Positions 1-8,822 of a stretch of 10,710 bases of DNA are shown here, in pieces. This DNA comes from Hamiltosporidium magnivora (taxonomy: Eukaryota > Microsporidia > Dubosqiidae), in the NCBI GenBank assembly GCA_004325065.1, contig PITI01000573.1:1-10710 (forward strand), read 5' to 3'. Made by a program: the position numbers and the translations under genes. Below the pieces are notes generated by a model, which saw only the letters and a list, made by a program, of their open reading frames with translations, was not told the origin of the DNA and did no database searches. The first letter of the stretch is position 1. Each line of letters opens with the position of its first letter.

Positions 1-16
1 AACGCTCTTCCGATCT
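1..16 (+). other. Illumina adapter remnant at contig end
   Basis: Bases 2-16 (acgctcttccgatct) are identical to the last 15 bases of the common Illumina TruSeq read-1 adapter. Genomic sequence appears to start at base 17. This is a sequencing artefact that survived trimming, not biology. It indicates that base 1 is a true contig end and that the first bases should be masked. Confidence 0.93.
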
Positions 17-294
17 ATAGGTTTAAGAACATAATTTACCGACAAAAAAATTTAAATGAGCACCCAAGACCATAAAAATGTATAAAAAGGTTAAATAACA
101 AAAATATACTCAATGTAAACGTGTATAAACCCTTAAAAAAACTTTTAGGCGGGCTTAACCTTAAATATTTAATAAAATAAAAACTTCGAAAAATTTGACA
201 AAAGAAACAAGGCCATAGATAAACTCAAATGTACAGAATAAAGCGTAAATCAAAATTGGTAAAACTTACAAAGAACCGAATTTATTCAAAAACT
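17..294. other. Non-coding flank, 3' side of the intact gene
   Basis: An A+T-rich stretch lies between the adapter and the end of the leftward gene. No open frame of note, tRNA or repeat was seen. It holds the probable 3' untranslated region and poly(A) site of the gene that stops at 295-297. Confidence 0.6.
281..286 (-). terminator. Candidate poly(A) signal AATAAA
   Basis: The plus strand reads tttatt, so the minus strand carries a perfect AATAAA 8 bases after the TAA stop of the leftward gene. Short 3' untranslated regions are usual in compact eukaryotic parasites such as microsporidia. In such A+T-rich DNA the hexamer is common by chance, so position is the main support. Confidence 0.45.
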
Positions 295-1626
295 TTACCA
301 GTAGATAATTGCTAATTTATCCATTAGCATTCGCCGGTATAACTCTTTACATAAATTCTTTACAAAATATTCATATTTATACACAGAAGAATTCTCAAGG
401 GGGAAATCATAGAAAAATTTTTCAAATTTTGCTACCTTATCAACAATGTTTGTTACGTTTAAATTATAATCTGATAATATTTCAAAGAGTTCATCGCTTG
501 AAAAGAGAGAAAAATTTAACGAGAATTTTTTTTCAAAATGTGTATGTTCTTTTAGAAATAATGTGAAGACGTATGGTTTTTTGTGTAGGCTAAAATCAAT
601 TCTTATTTCTTTTCTAAAATCTAAAGATTCTATTGGAGCATCGTAAGTGGCCTTATATTCAATAAAATATTCGTTTTTTATCAAGTTGGAACTTAATGAA
701 TCATTATTACAGTTGTCACTAAATTCCTTTATACAATCAGTTCTGAAGGTTATAATAGAATAAAAACTATGTAGCAAATTGGATGTATTATAATCAATGT
801 CTTCTTTATATATATTTCTACACCTCCAACAGGCTTTTATACTGTACTCTTGGTTTAATTGCTGGAAAATTTTGCACTTTTCTTTCAGTATTAAATTTAA
901 ATCCTGAGCATCAGAAATGACTGGTAATTTCCCGGATAGTTTCAGTTTGGTTGTTACCGTCGATTTAAAAGCAATTAAATTCTTAGAGGAATAAAAAGCC
1001 AATCTTTTATTTGGTAATCCAATGACGTGTTCGAATGAAATCTCGGGATCAAAAATTATAAACCTATAGTTTGAATGACTATATCTGCAAGAACTCACTA
1101 ATCCTCCCATCAGATTGATATAAAATTTTCGAAATATTAATGTTGTATTAAAAATATTTTTCAAAAGATGCTTTAAAAATTTGTTTCCAAAAACGATATG
1201 TCTTTGTCGGTAACAAAGTTCCTTGTTATTCCTATCAATATATTTGATTTCGAAAAAAAAATTTCCTTTTCCTATTTTTCGTAATTCTAACAGATGTAAA
1301 ATATCTGGATTTTTTTTCGATCTTACGATTTTACAATCTGAATCAAAAAAAATATTAAAATTTGTAGAAGTGGATGAATTAACAAAATTACAAATAGCTT
1401 CATTTATTTCAGGAGCTAAATGACGCTCTTGAAGTTTAACATCATAGAAATCGGAATCTGCGAATTTTTTCAGTGTTTCTTTGGTTTTTACATAAAAAAA
1501 ATTTGCAACATGAGTAAGCTGTTCATCAAAATCACATACTGTATATTTATCATCATTTGTTGTCAACATTGTAGACATATAAAATATCAACATTAAAATT
1601 TGCAGCTTTCCGATCCATAGATCCAT
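295..1626 (-). CDS. Secreted hypothetical protein, 443 aa, orphan
   Basis: I do not recognise the family. This is the only long intact frame in the window: ATG at 1626-1624, TAA at 297-295, 443 codons where a stop is expected about every ten. The start is fixed by an in-frame TAA two codons upstream, and M1 gives a good signal peptide: short charged start (D2, K7), hydrophobic core at about residues 8-21, then a polar TTNDDK stretch. M12 would be a second possible start but would lose most of the core. No later membrane segment is obvious, so the product is probably secreted or in the endomembrane lumen. The mature part has eleven cysteines (31, 79, 98, 138, 180, 251, 266, 269, 298, 306, 426), including a CWRC motif at 266-269, and seven N-x-S/T sequons. 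The C-terminal 70 residues are rich in F, K, E and Y and look helical. Composition (F, N, K, I, Y) reflects A+T-rich codons. No intron is needed. It could be a fast-evolving parasite effector or surface protein, but that is inference only. Confidence 0.87.
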   Translation of the reverse strand: MDLWIGKLQILMLIFYMSTMLTTNDDKYTVCDFDEQLTHVANFFYVKTKETLKKFADSDFYDVKLQERHLAPEINEAICNFVNSSTSTNFNIFFDSDCKIVRSKKNPDILHLLELRKIGKGNFFFEIKYIDRNNKELCYRQRHIVFGNKFLKHLLKNIFNTTLIFRKFYINLMGGLVSSCRYSHSNYRFIIFDPEISFEHVIGLPNKRLAFYSSKNLIAFKSTVTTKLKLSGKLPVISDAQDLNLILKEKCKIFQQLNQEYSIKACWRCRNIYKEDIDYNTSNLLHSFYSIITFRTDCIKEFSDNCNNDSLSSNLIKNEYFIEYKATYDAPIESLDFRKEIRIDFSLHKKPYVFTLFLKEHTHFEKKFSLNFSLFSSDELFEILSDYNLNVTNIVDKVAKFEKFFYDFPLENSSVYKYEYFVKNLCKELYRRMLMDKLAIIYW

Positions 1627-1640
1627 AACTTAGTAAACAG

Positions 1641-1661
1641 AAATTTTTAAATACTTTTATA
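1641..1661 (-). promoter_or_regulatory. Promoter of the secreted-protein gene: AAATTT plus TATA box
   Basis: Read on the minus strand, TATAAAAG (1654-1661) lies about 28-35 bases before the ATG, and AAATTT (1641-1646) about 15-20 bases before it. AAATTT-like start signals have been described in A+T-rich microsporidia, where leaders are very short. The spacing fits transcription starting only a few bases before translation. The motifs are weak evidence on their own in such A+T-rich DNA. Confidence 0.45.
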
Positions 1662-1776
1662 AATTCATTTTATCTGATAAATATATTAATTAAAACCGAT
1701 TAATAGGTGTAAAAAAGGATTATATTGTTATACTGTATTGAAAACAATCGAACGGTAAATGTGATCTTTCCGATTA

Positions 1777-2446
1777 AATTAAAACTCAAGTTTTTGGCAA
1801 ATATTCTTTTTCGTTTTCATATCACAAATTCGATCTCTGTTCTCGTATTTTACGATATGAATGAACTTAATTATCAAATATATGTATGTTGAAAGTATTT
1901 GGTTTAAAATAAATGCAAAAAACAAAATAAAAAAAACAGCGGGTAATAATATATTGTACAGAAAAGATAAATATAACGCAAATTCACACTTACAGATCAA
2001 TACCATTCAACGGCCTTCCCAAATCAGAAAACACATTCGAAACAAAGCCAAAAATTTAAAAATAACAAAAGTTGTGCTAAACCGTGTTTTCGTCCAACAT
2101 ATTCTTTAACTTTTAAGATTAAATAGCACTGATAAGACGTTCAATCCAATAAAAAAACCTTTTAATCGATTTCTTCTCGAAGTAAGCCTTCTAAGTCTGT
2201 CAATGTGATACAAATGCGTGTAAGCTGAGTCGAAGAATGAACATTGAGTTTATTTTTCACACAGACGAAATTTCGAAGAATTCCTTAAGATATGGCTATG
2301 ATAATAGACACGTGCAAATAAAAAAAATTTTCGGCCAAAAATTTTATTTTTTAGAAAGTAAAATGCAATGAAATAACAAAGGAAAACAATAGACAGGGAG
2401 TAACTACCGAACTGGGATTACAAATTTCGCTTCAAGTCATGTTTTT
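1777..2446 (+). pseudogene. Possible decayed gene fragment, frameshifted
   Basis: The frame beginning at 1777 holds open runs of 27, 82 and 32 codons (1777-1857, 1861-2106, 2110-2205) split only by TGA at 1858 and TAA at 2107, then TGA at 2206. The next frame (+1) takes over with a 58-codon run, 2195-2368, followed by TGA at 2369, TAG at 2390 and TAA at 2447. The readings are rich in K, R, N and I with some C, H and D, as protein would be. No domain is recognised. The 82-codon run starts with ATG at 1861 and could be taken as a small gene, but it has no promoter-like signal that I can see, and runs this long arise by chance in a window of this size. A 75-codon frame on the opposite strand (1779-2006) is strongly hydrophobic and looks like an antisense shadow. 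Decayed coding DNA is suggested, not shown. Confidence 0.28.
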
Positions 2447-2760
2447 TAAATTATCTCCTCAAGTACATAACTCTGGGTAAATGATTTGATTTAAAAGGCG
2501 AAAATAAAGATATAAAACTTGCGTTCAAACTAAAAATCTTTGTGTGAAAAGCATATATACCTAAGTTTATCGCAATTGATTGAATTGAAGAGATATGTCG
2601 AATCGCATTTACTTGTACAGAAAAAGACATACAGCGAATCATAAAAGCTTGTAAACTATATAATGAAAAGCAGGATACAATAGAAACCAAAGTATGGCAA
2701 CAATACATTGATAGAATTTTTTTGGGTTCATACTTTCTAAATAAATCTTTAGAAAACTAA
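2404..2760 (+). pseudogene. Possible decayed gene fragment
   Basis: One plus frame runs 118 codons to a TAA at 2758 with just three internal stops, all TGA (2482, 2545, 2581), where about ten would be expected. The last open piece, 2584-2757, is 58 codons, charged and protein-like (IEEICRIAFTCTEKDIQR near its start). It overlaps and may continue the frame that ends at 2446 after a second frameshift. The minus strand has an uninterrupted 85-codon frame over 2451-2708, rich in S, C and H, which looks like the antisense shadow of a K/E/N-rich frame, but I cannot exclude the reverse. No family is recognised. Confidence 0.32.
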
Positions 2761-2820
2761 TAAATGAAAAATCACTTACTTAAAAAGGCTTAGCGTGTCA
2801 TTAAATAATTTTAGGTGAAT

Positions 2821-4373
2821 AAGATCAAACACAACGAAATGTAGCTTATAAATAATAAATGTGTCATTATATATCTAAAGAAAAAGTTACAATTTCTAGA
2901 ATAAAAGAGATATTTGGAAATGTGTACGGTATTCTGGGCAATTATGACTAAATTTTATCATATATATTCTGAGAATTCAAATCAAGTCAGGTGAATAATC
3001 GTGATAAAACTTCTTATTTTTTGGTAAACCATTGGCTTGGACGATAAAATCGTAGTAGATTATCTGATATGATTCTTACAAAACACCATTCGGACTGTTC
3101 ATTTTAGAAGTATTCAATAAATACAACATTCATTTTTTTTAAAATATATGGGGAAAGTATTTGTAATGCATTTATTATCTAACTTATTTAGTTTCGTAAA
3201 CATTCTCTTGATATTGTACAAGGTATATGTAAAAAATATATAGCAAGGTATTTTGTTAAAATTAGAAATTACTAATTTGATTACACGGAGCACTTCATAA
3301 ACAAGCTTTGTTACAATGTAGACAAACAAAAGTTCAAACTTTTTTTATGAAAACGACAAAAAGTTATATAAAACTGGCATTATAACATTTCAATAGAGAA
3401 TGGCTATCTTTCGATTAATCTCGAGTAGCTAGAGGTGTGTAAAAGACAAAAAGCTGTTCGATTTAATGATTGGTCTAATCCATTATAAAAATACCATAAG
3501 AAAACATAGATATAATAAGATTTTACGTTTATCTTTTTATGATTATTTGTAAAATGCACTGATGACCGAAATATTTCATAAGTCAATAATATCAAAGCAC
3601 GAAATTATATAAGTAAAGTCTGAAATAATGACCAGCAAGAAATTTAAAGAACTTAATCTATAAATAATTCATTTTTAACTTCTGATTTGTGTTATGTATC
3701 TAAAATTTGTAAATAAACTATATAAAAGTATTCTAGGTGGTCATGCATACCAATATATTTCTTGTATGATTGTATCTCTGATTATTGTGATTCTAAGTTA
3801 CAAAATATAGAAAGAATTTAAGCTTATGAGAGTAGAAGTACAATATTTCCATGAAATATAGGTTAGAGATGTTCAAAAAAATACGCAAAAAGCAATTGGT
3901 ATTATAAAGAAACCGGTGCATCTATAGAAGAATCGATGCTAAGAAATTTGAAGGAATATTAGGAGATTGCAAAGGAAAACAAATGCCATTTACATTTGAA
4001 TGAGTTCGAGAGAAGCTTTTATTGTTTGCGAAAGGTGTTCTATATTGAAAAGATTATAAAAATATATTTCATACAATGATAAGCCGTAATATCCTCTATT
4101 AGTTATCATATAGAAGTAATTGGATCTTAAGAGATCAATTCATATGTAAGACTATGCAGTTGGTTTTATGAATATACAAAAAAATACATCCCGGGAGGGC
4201 TAAAAAGTGTATGTTTCAGCCTTGATTTAAATTCGAATTAGTTTATCTTGGCTCTGATTTATATATCAATCATATGGTTTTCGATTCTTGAATGCTCTGG
4301 AAAGAAAAAATAAAGTATCTACCAGAATCAAATAACTTTCAATAAAAAAGATATTAAACACATCTTTTTTAGT
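2821..4373 (+). pseudogene. Long region with one stop-poor plus frame; possible decayed gene
   Basis: From 2821 to 3900 one frame carries 17 stops in 360 codons. In the sub-stretch 3301-3660, counted by hand in all plus frames, this frame has 5 stops against 13 and 12 in the other two. At about 3903 the favoured frame changes by +2: 3903-4373 has stops at 3960, 4077, 4080, 4128, 4239 and 4311 and ends at TAG 4374, with open runs such as 3963-4076 (38 codons) and 4131-4238 (36 codons). Readings include an IGLDDKIVVD stretch (about 3031-3060) that faintly recalls the first catalytic Asp region of ISXO2/Merlin-type transposases. That resemblance is too short to name a family. Old pseudogene or transposon debris is the working reading. 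Confidence 0.22.
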
Positions 4374-4400
4374 TAGAATCTATCTAAATATATTAAAACT

Positions 4401-4420
4401 TATAATGAGATATAATGAGA
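4401..4420. repeat. 10-bp tandem duplication
   Basis: The decamer tataatgaga occurs twice in direct succession with no mismatch. It is probably a small slippage or end-joining duplication. No function is suggested. Confidence 0.8.
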
Positions 4421-4525
4421 AGAATTAGAAGGAAGTTAAAAGAAAATTTTTTAACAAAATGAAAGCCATAAAATTACAAGAGAAGTTATAGAATGACAGA
4501 AAAAATATGTAAGAAAGAAGCATGA

Positions 4526-4711
4526 TTCATCGAGAGTTTAAATAAATATAAAAGTAGATTAACCAGGCGGTATTCTTGTATTGAATTCAAATTAAATTGC
4601 ATTTTTGCTTCAGCAAGGCGACGTCAAAATGTAACTCTAGAAAATCGGCTGCACATATGTCAAGATGGTGTGAAAACATTTAGTCATATTAAAACCAAAG
4701 CCAAGGTGATA
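4526..4711 (+). pseudogene. Short protein-like open stretch, probable gene fragment
   Basis: Sixty-two codons are open between TGA 4523 and TAG 4712, with no ATG at the front. The stretch is locally less A+T-rich (about 37% G+C over 4621-4680) and translates to a basic, non-repetitive reading with ARRRQNVTLENRLHICQDGV in the middle. Upstream, the same frame is open for 16 codons (4472-4519) plus one more before the TGA. Downstream it stays open for 18 codons after the TAG. Higher G+C and a varied residue mix make it more credible as former coding DNA than most of the region. Family unknown. Confidence 0.3.
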
Positions 4712-4714
4712 TAG

Positions 4715-5626
4715 CCTGGTATTTATATTTTTTTTTCTATGTAAATATGGTTGTGTCTTAAAAACAAATTGGAAGTTATTGAGATTAAGTAAAATATGAA
4801 ATGAGCATAAAAAAACGAAAAAAACTACAGATGGATGCGAATTTTAAAATTTAGAATTAGGATCTTAATCATTTATAAAATAGTAATAGCCCGACACGAC
4901 GACTCACCTCGAAATGTTTAATTGGTTTAAACACAACAAGACACCAATATAAGTGTTTCAATTAAGAAAAAGTCTTTCTATTTGTTCATAAATCTTACAC
5001 ACCCAATAATAGTGAGTAGGACTGAGCAAAAAAACAATTAAAATGTCCCATTGGTTCAAAAAAACATTTGAAATTAAATTCATAAATTTTCTTATAAATT
5101 ATATTATTTATCAAGAATAATATAATAAATTTAGTTTTTAAATTTTTCTAAGGTTCTGATTTAAAAAAAAATTGCATCACTTGCTTGAGTTCTTTAAAGC
5201 AGTTTAGTTACAGAAAAAATTGTATGATAAAATTGATGCTTTTCTACCATTCTTCTCTTTAATAAATTCATGTGCTATCTAATTATTACACAAAACAATT
5301 TTGCTTAAATAGCTTGGTGGAACCTTATACTTGATTACCTTGAAAGATTTTTTTATAAAAATGTGTATACATTTATTCCTAGATAAATTACCAATAATCA
5401 TAAGTTAAATAACATGATTTTTACAGATAAATAAAACTCCGCATAAGAATAAATTTATTCGAGAAAAGGGAACAAAATGAATATAAATAGGTGGAAGATG
5501 AACAGACATAAGGGTAAAACCGAGCCTAAGCTCTGAAAAATTGCAAATGCATATAAAAGAAGAAGATAAATGGGCGGCTTAAATAAAGTTAAGTTTTATT
5601 TGTAAATTTCGTAAAGCGGGTAATAA
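4715..5626. other. Intergenic, nothing convincing
   Basis: Stop-poor patches shift between frames (for example 4983-5039 in one frame and 5583-5640 in another) with no frame favoured for long. That is what chance gives when the best of three frames is picked. No RNA gene, repeat or terminator was recognised. Confidence 0.5.
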
Positions 5627-6360
5627 TTTGCAAATGAAAGACTAAAAAAATTTATGAGAAACAGACCAGGTGAGACTAAGAAGTTTTTATTGAAAAGGCC
5701 AAGAAACTATAGTTCCGATAATAAAGTTTATGATTATTTTCAGCATTTTTTTATATTGAATCTAAAAGAAAGTTCGTTTCTACGAGCCTAACAGACAGTT
5801 TATCTTATAAAGCAGCACCGGATATACAAAATAATTAGGAATAAATAATTTACAGTATTTAAAAGATAAAAGAAGCAAGATATTTATTTGTGTAAAGAAC
5901 TAAAACATAGTATAATACCGGAAAAAGTGACAATGGAACAATTATTTGTGTTTTTGAAATAGCCAAGAGTAGGGAATCGCTTAATTGTTACTATATATGT
6001 ATTCAAGAGAATATTTAGAAACTAGGAAATGCTTTCATTTTTTTTACTCAAAGTATAAAAATTTTCAAATCAGTACTTAAAATATACAAAGGAGTCAATT
6101 GTAACCGACAGGTTCATAAATCGGGCAAAAATACGGAGAAAACAAGAAAAGAAAATAAAGAATCAAGTTTTATAGGTAAATGCAGTTAAAATAAAGTTAT
6201 ATAATCATATTGAGTTTGTTAATGAATAACCTAAAAAAGTAAATCTCAAGATAAAATGAAGCCTTAAGTTTAAATAATATTACGTGGAAATTATAAAACA
6301 TAAAAATCTACTTAATTGATTTCTATTCCGTAATATAAGTACCAATTCTAGAAAAGGAAT
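5627..6360 (+). pseudogene. Possible decayed gene, single plus frame
   Basis: One frame carries about 11 stops in 244 codons, about half of expectation, with open runs of 54 codons (5627-5788), 30 codons (5870-5959) and 38 codons (6059-6172). The readings are protein-like: KKFMRNRPGETKKF early, then CKELKHSIIPEKVTMEQLF, then a basic KIRRKQEKKIKNQVL segment near 6150. No catalytic motif or known domain is evident. The frame is not interrupted by an obvious frameshift, so any decay has been by point mutation. The signal is moderate and could partly reflect choosing the best frame. Confidence 0.28.
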
Positions 6361-6576
6361 TAAATGTAACTTGAAATTTTAAATTTAACAGCTAAATGAT
6401 TTAAATATTTTTTTTTGAGTTTTTTAATTATAATTTCAAAAAAATTCCAAATCATTTTCAAGAATATATTAATTTTTGCAATAAGCAAATAACAGTCATA
6501 TAATATAATCTATTCTCGAACTTAATATTTAATTACTGAACTATTGAAAAGTAGTACTGAAGTGGCTTAGATATAA
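6361..6576. other. Intergenic, A+T-rich spacer
   Basis: Very A+T-rich sequence with poly-T runs. No frame is favoured. It separates the stop-poor stretch before it from the G+C-elevated islet after it. Confidence 0.5.
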
Positions 6577-6849
6577 AAAAGAATATTTTTCCTTTATTGT
6601 GTAATTATTTCGAACAATATAGTCTTCGATTCCCAACAATGTCAAAGCAGAATTGGCTTATAGTTTTCTTGGCTTGTCGTAAAAGGCAGTCAAAATGAAC
6701 TAGTTTTTTTGGTTAGGGTTGGGCGTAGTACAAACAACCCTTTCAAGAACCTTGTTGCGAAAGCCGGAAAATTTAAAAAACCCCTTAGAAAAAGACGGAT
6801 GAGCGTTATATCTAATTGCGATCAAAGTTTGTACAGGGCTGTCTGCCGA
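6577..6849 (+). other. G+C-elevated islet: mobile-element or RNA remnant
   Basis: G+C rises to about 41% over 6721-6840 (49 of 120 bases by count) against about a quarter elsewhere. One plus frame is open for 28 codons (6577-6660), then after a TAG for 62 codons (6664-6849), ending at TGA 6850. The reading is basic and V/R/K-rich, with VAKAGKFKKPLRKRRM in the middle, and has no early ATG. The islet also holds a perfect 7-bp hairpin: agggttg at 6715-6721 with caaccct at 6735-6741. The run ggcttgtcgtaaaaggc (6671-6687) reminds me, from memory only, of a motif found in dispersed retroelement-type repeats of invertebrates. A structured non-coding RNA is the main alternative, since such RNAs stand out as G+C islets in A+T-rich genomes, but I recognised no snRNA, SRP or RNase P signature. 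Confidence 0.4.
6715..6741. other. 7-bp perfect hairpin, 13-nt loop
   Basis: Inverted repeat agggttg / caaccct inside the G+C islet. The stem has four G:C pairs, unusual for this window, so it could form in RNA or DNA. It is not followed by a T-run that would suggest a polymerase III terminator at a normal distance. Confidence 0.4.
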
Positions 6850-6852
6850 TGA

Positions 6853-7683
6853 AGATGATTATGTAAAATTTTATATTTTTGGCTGAAAGTTCTTTTTAAT
6901 AGAAAAACTTCGCAATGAATGATCATTTTTGATTAATTAAGAAATATTAATCGTAATATTTTCTAATAAGTTCTTTTCCAGGTTGGAATTATCTATTTTT
7001 AGGTCTCAAGCATTTATCATCTTGATTTATCTATTTTACATCGAATATTTATACATAAAATTTCATAAAAGATATACTTTCTGCTGTTATTACTAAAGAC
7101 ACTTATCATGCTTAGGCGCAACATAGTAATTTATGTAAAAACTCTGTTTAAGTATATTTCTGAAATCTTAGTTTTTAATATTAGAATGTTACCTTAAAAA
7201 TTCGCAAATACTTTTCTCGTTAGCAAGGAAAAGTAAAAATGTACAAAAAATCAAACATAAACACACCAAAATATCAAACTGGAAAAAATTGGTCTCTTTA
7301 ATCTCGAACTGTATCTTATTATCATAATCATATAATTTCCACAGTTTGGGTTTTTTTTACTAAAAAATAAATTTTAAGTAAGGTTTTTAAGCTGGTAATA
7401 TAATGCTAACTTTTACTACTATAATATTCTTTATTAATTTCTTACGTACTACATATTCTAGTCATACAATACTTTTCAGTGTAGAAGATAAACAAATGGA
7501 AATTTTACATTTCTTTATCATTTAAAAGTCGGTAATATAAGTAATTCGCCTATGAATCCGTTCCATATTTTTTAGTATCATTTTTACTTAAACCATTCTA
7601 AAAAATACATTTAAAGTTCTAAATTTATTAAAGCTAAGAACATAGGCTAATAAGTAATTTATCTCCTTATATATTGTATGCTC
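6853..7683. other. Intergenic, only patchy open stretches
   Basis: Short stop-free patches occur in alternating plus frames (6962-7094, 7081-7194, 7442-7521). None persists or shows a motif. I see nothing to annotate beyond possible old debris. Confidence 0.45.
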
Positions 7684-8109
7684 CTATTTTTTTACTTTCC
7701 TTTTACTAAAGTTATTAGAAATGCTTATTCCTTATTATTTAATTTGCTTACTTCAAATCTTAAAATTATTTTTTAAAAAATATTCATCATTCTCATGATT
7801 AATAACGGAAATCTATATTTGAAAGCATATATTCGTAATGAGTATAATATTGGATTCAACTTTACATTATTTAAGAAAAAATAAATGACTTTAATTTTTA
7901 CTAAAAAAAGTTAATCAAAACCATTGGTCGACCTAGTTACGAATATATTTTATGAAATATTCTCAAAAATTTGATATTATAGTTAAAATTTAAAATTAAA
8001 TAATACTCACGGATACAATACACTATACACACCGATTAAACCAAATCACGAAAACACTTTCTATCCTATTCAAGATATGCTTAAATATTTTATTGTGTTA
8101 GAGAGAGAA
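7684..8109 (+). pseudogene. Possible decayed gene, 5' part
   Basis: The frame has stops at 7774, 7882, 7912, 7972 and 7984 in 142 codons, then 41 open codons to TAG 8110. The last run reads NTFYPIQDMLKYFIVLERE and looks like protein. A +1 change of frame near 8102-8110 leads into the next stop-poor stretch, so the two may be one former gene. No family is recognised. Confidence 0.25.
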
Positions 8110-8818
8110 TAGCAATACAATCAAACTACTTGAAAGTAGATATCCAAAATTTAAAAAAAGAAAAAACATTCATTAATTTAGATAGAATGAAAACAAAAGT
8201 CATTTTGAATTTTTCATGAAAATTTGTAAATGAAGGAAAAGTGTAAAATATTGTAAAATTTTCTTCGTACAAGTTTGCTTCTTACGTAATTAGATAGAAA
8301 GGAAACGGCAAAACATTTTGGTAATTTTAAGGTAAAAAAATAGAATCCTAAAGATGCTTATATAAGTTGGAAGATGTGGTGTACATGCGATACGATTCCA
8401 ATATACACCGAAAGAAGTCGGGGATACTAGCACAAAGTTATACTTATTGGGATGTTATTGGCATGCCTAGATGAAGGAAATGCAAGTTTTTAGAATAATG
8501 TTGGTAAAATGGGATTCTCTATATGAAAATGTCTAAAATGATATGCTGTTTGTCTTGAGTTCCTAAAATAGGGAAATAACCTACGATCACACTATAGTTA
8601 ATAGAAATTAAAGAACTTTAGGTAACTTCTCCTTCAACAAATATCACGGATCAGTAAACGCCCACGTCCAATGGAACCTTGTATTTCTTTTCTACCATTT
8701 GAATATTTCCGTAAATTTCAGAACTCCGTTTTTTCTATATATATTACACCTAAAACTCATATATTTAAAAGAAGAAAGCAATATTTTCACTCGTAAAAGT
8801 CAATATAAAAGATATGTC
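8102..8818 (+). pseudogene. Possible decayed gene with a faint transposase-like end
   Basis: One frame has ten internal stops in 239 codons, about half of chance. The final run, 8612-8818, is 69 open codons ending at TAA 8819 and has no ATG at its start. Just before and into it the reading is YDHTIVN (8582-8602), then NF, then HVQWNL (8663-8680). This order (Y-x-H-x2-V-N, N-F, W) resembles the C-terminal catalytic neighbourhood of ISXO2/Merlin-type DDE transposases. The expected conserved Ser, TG and Glu residues are not clear, and the match was found by eye after frame choice, so it is only a hint. An old DNA transposon remnant would fit the surroundings. Confidence 0.3.
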
Positions 8819-8822
8819 TAAC

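Noticed and set aside
309..566. 85-codon plus-strand frame inside the 443-residue gene
   Set aside because: It lies wholly antisense to the intact gene and is most simply its shadow. The same holds for the 66-codon plus frame at 1223-1423.
1779..2006. 75-codon hydrophobic minus-strand frame resembling a membrane protein
   Set aside because: F/I/L-rich readings are what the antisense of an A-rich, lysine-rich strand gives. There is no promoter-like signal and the plus strand is the better reading here.
2451..2708. 85-codon minus-strand frame rich in Ser, Cys and His
   Set aside because: It overlaps a more protein-like plus frame. The composition fits an antisense shadow, though I cannot fully exclude it.
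3114..3595. Minus-strand frames of 71 (3114-3329) and 63 (3404-3595) codons
   Set aside because: About five runs of 60 or more codons are expected by chance in the window. No start context, motif or supporting neighbour was seen.
6713..6724. TTAGGGTTGGG resembling a telomere repeat
   Set aside because: Only one and a half imperfect units, with no tandem array around it. Better explained as part of the G+C islet.
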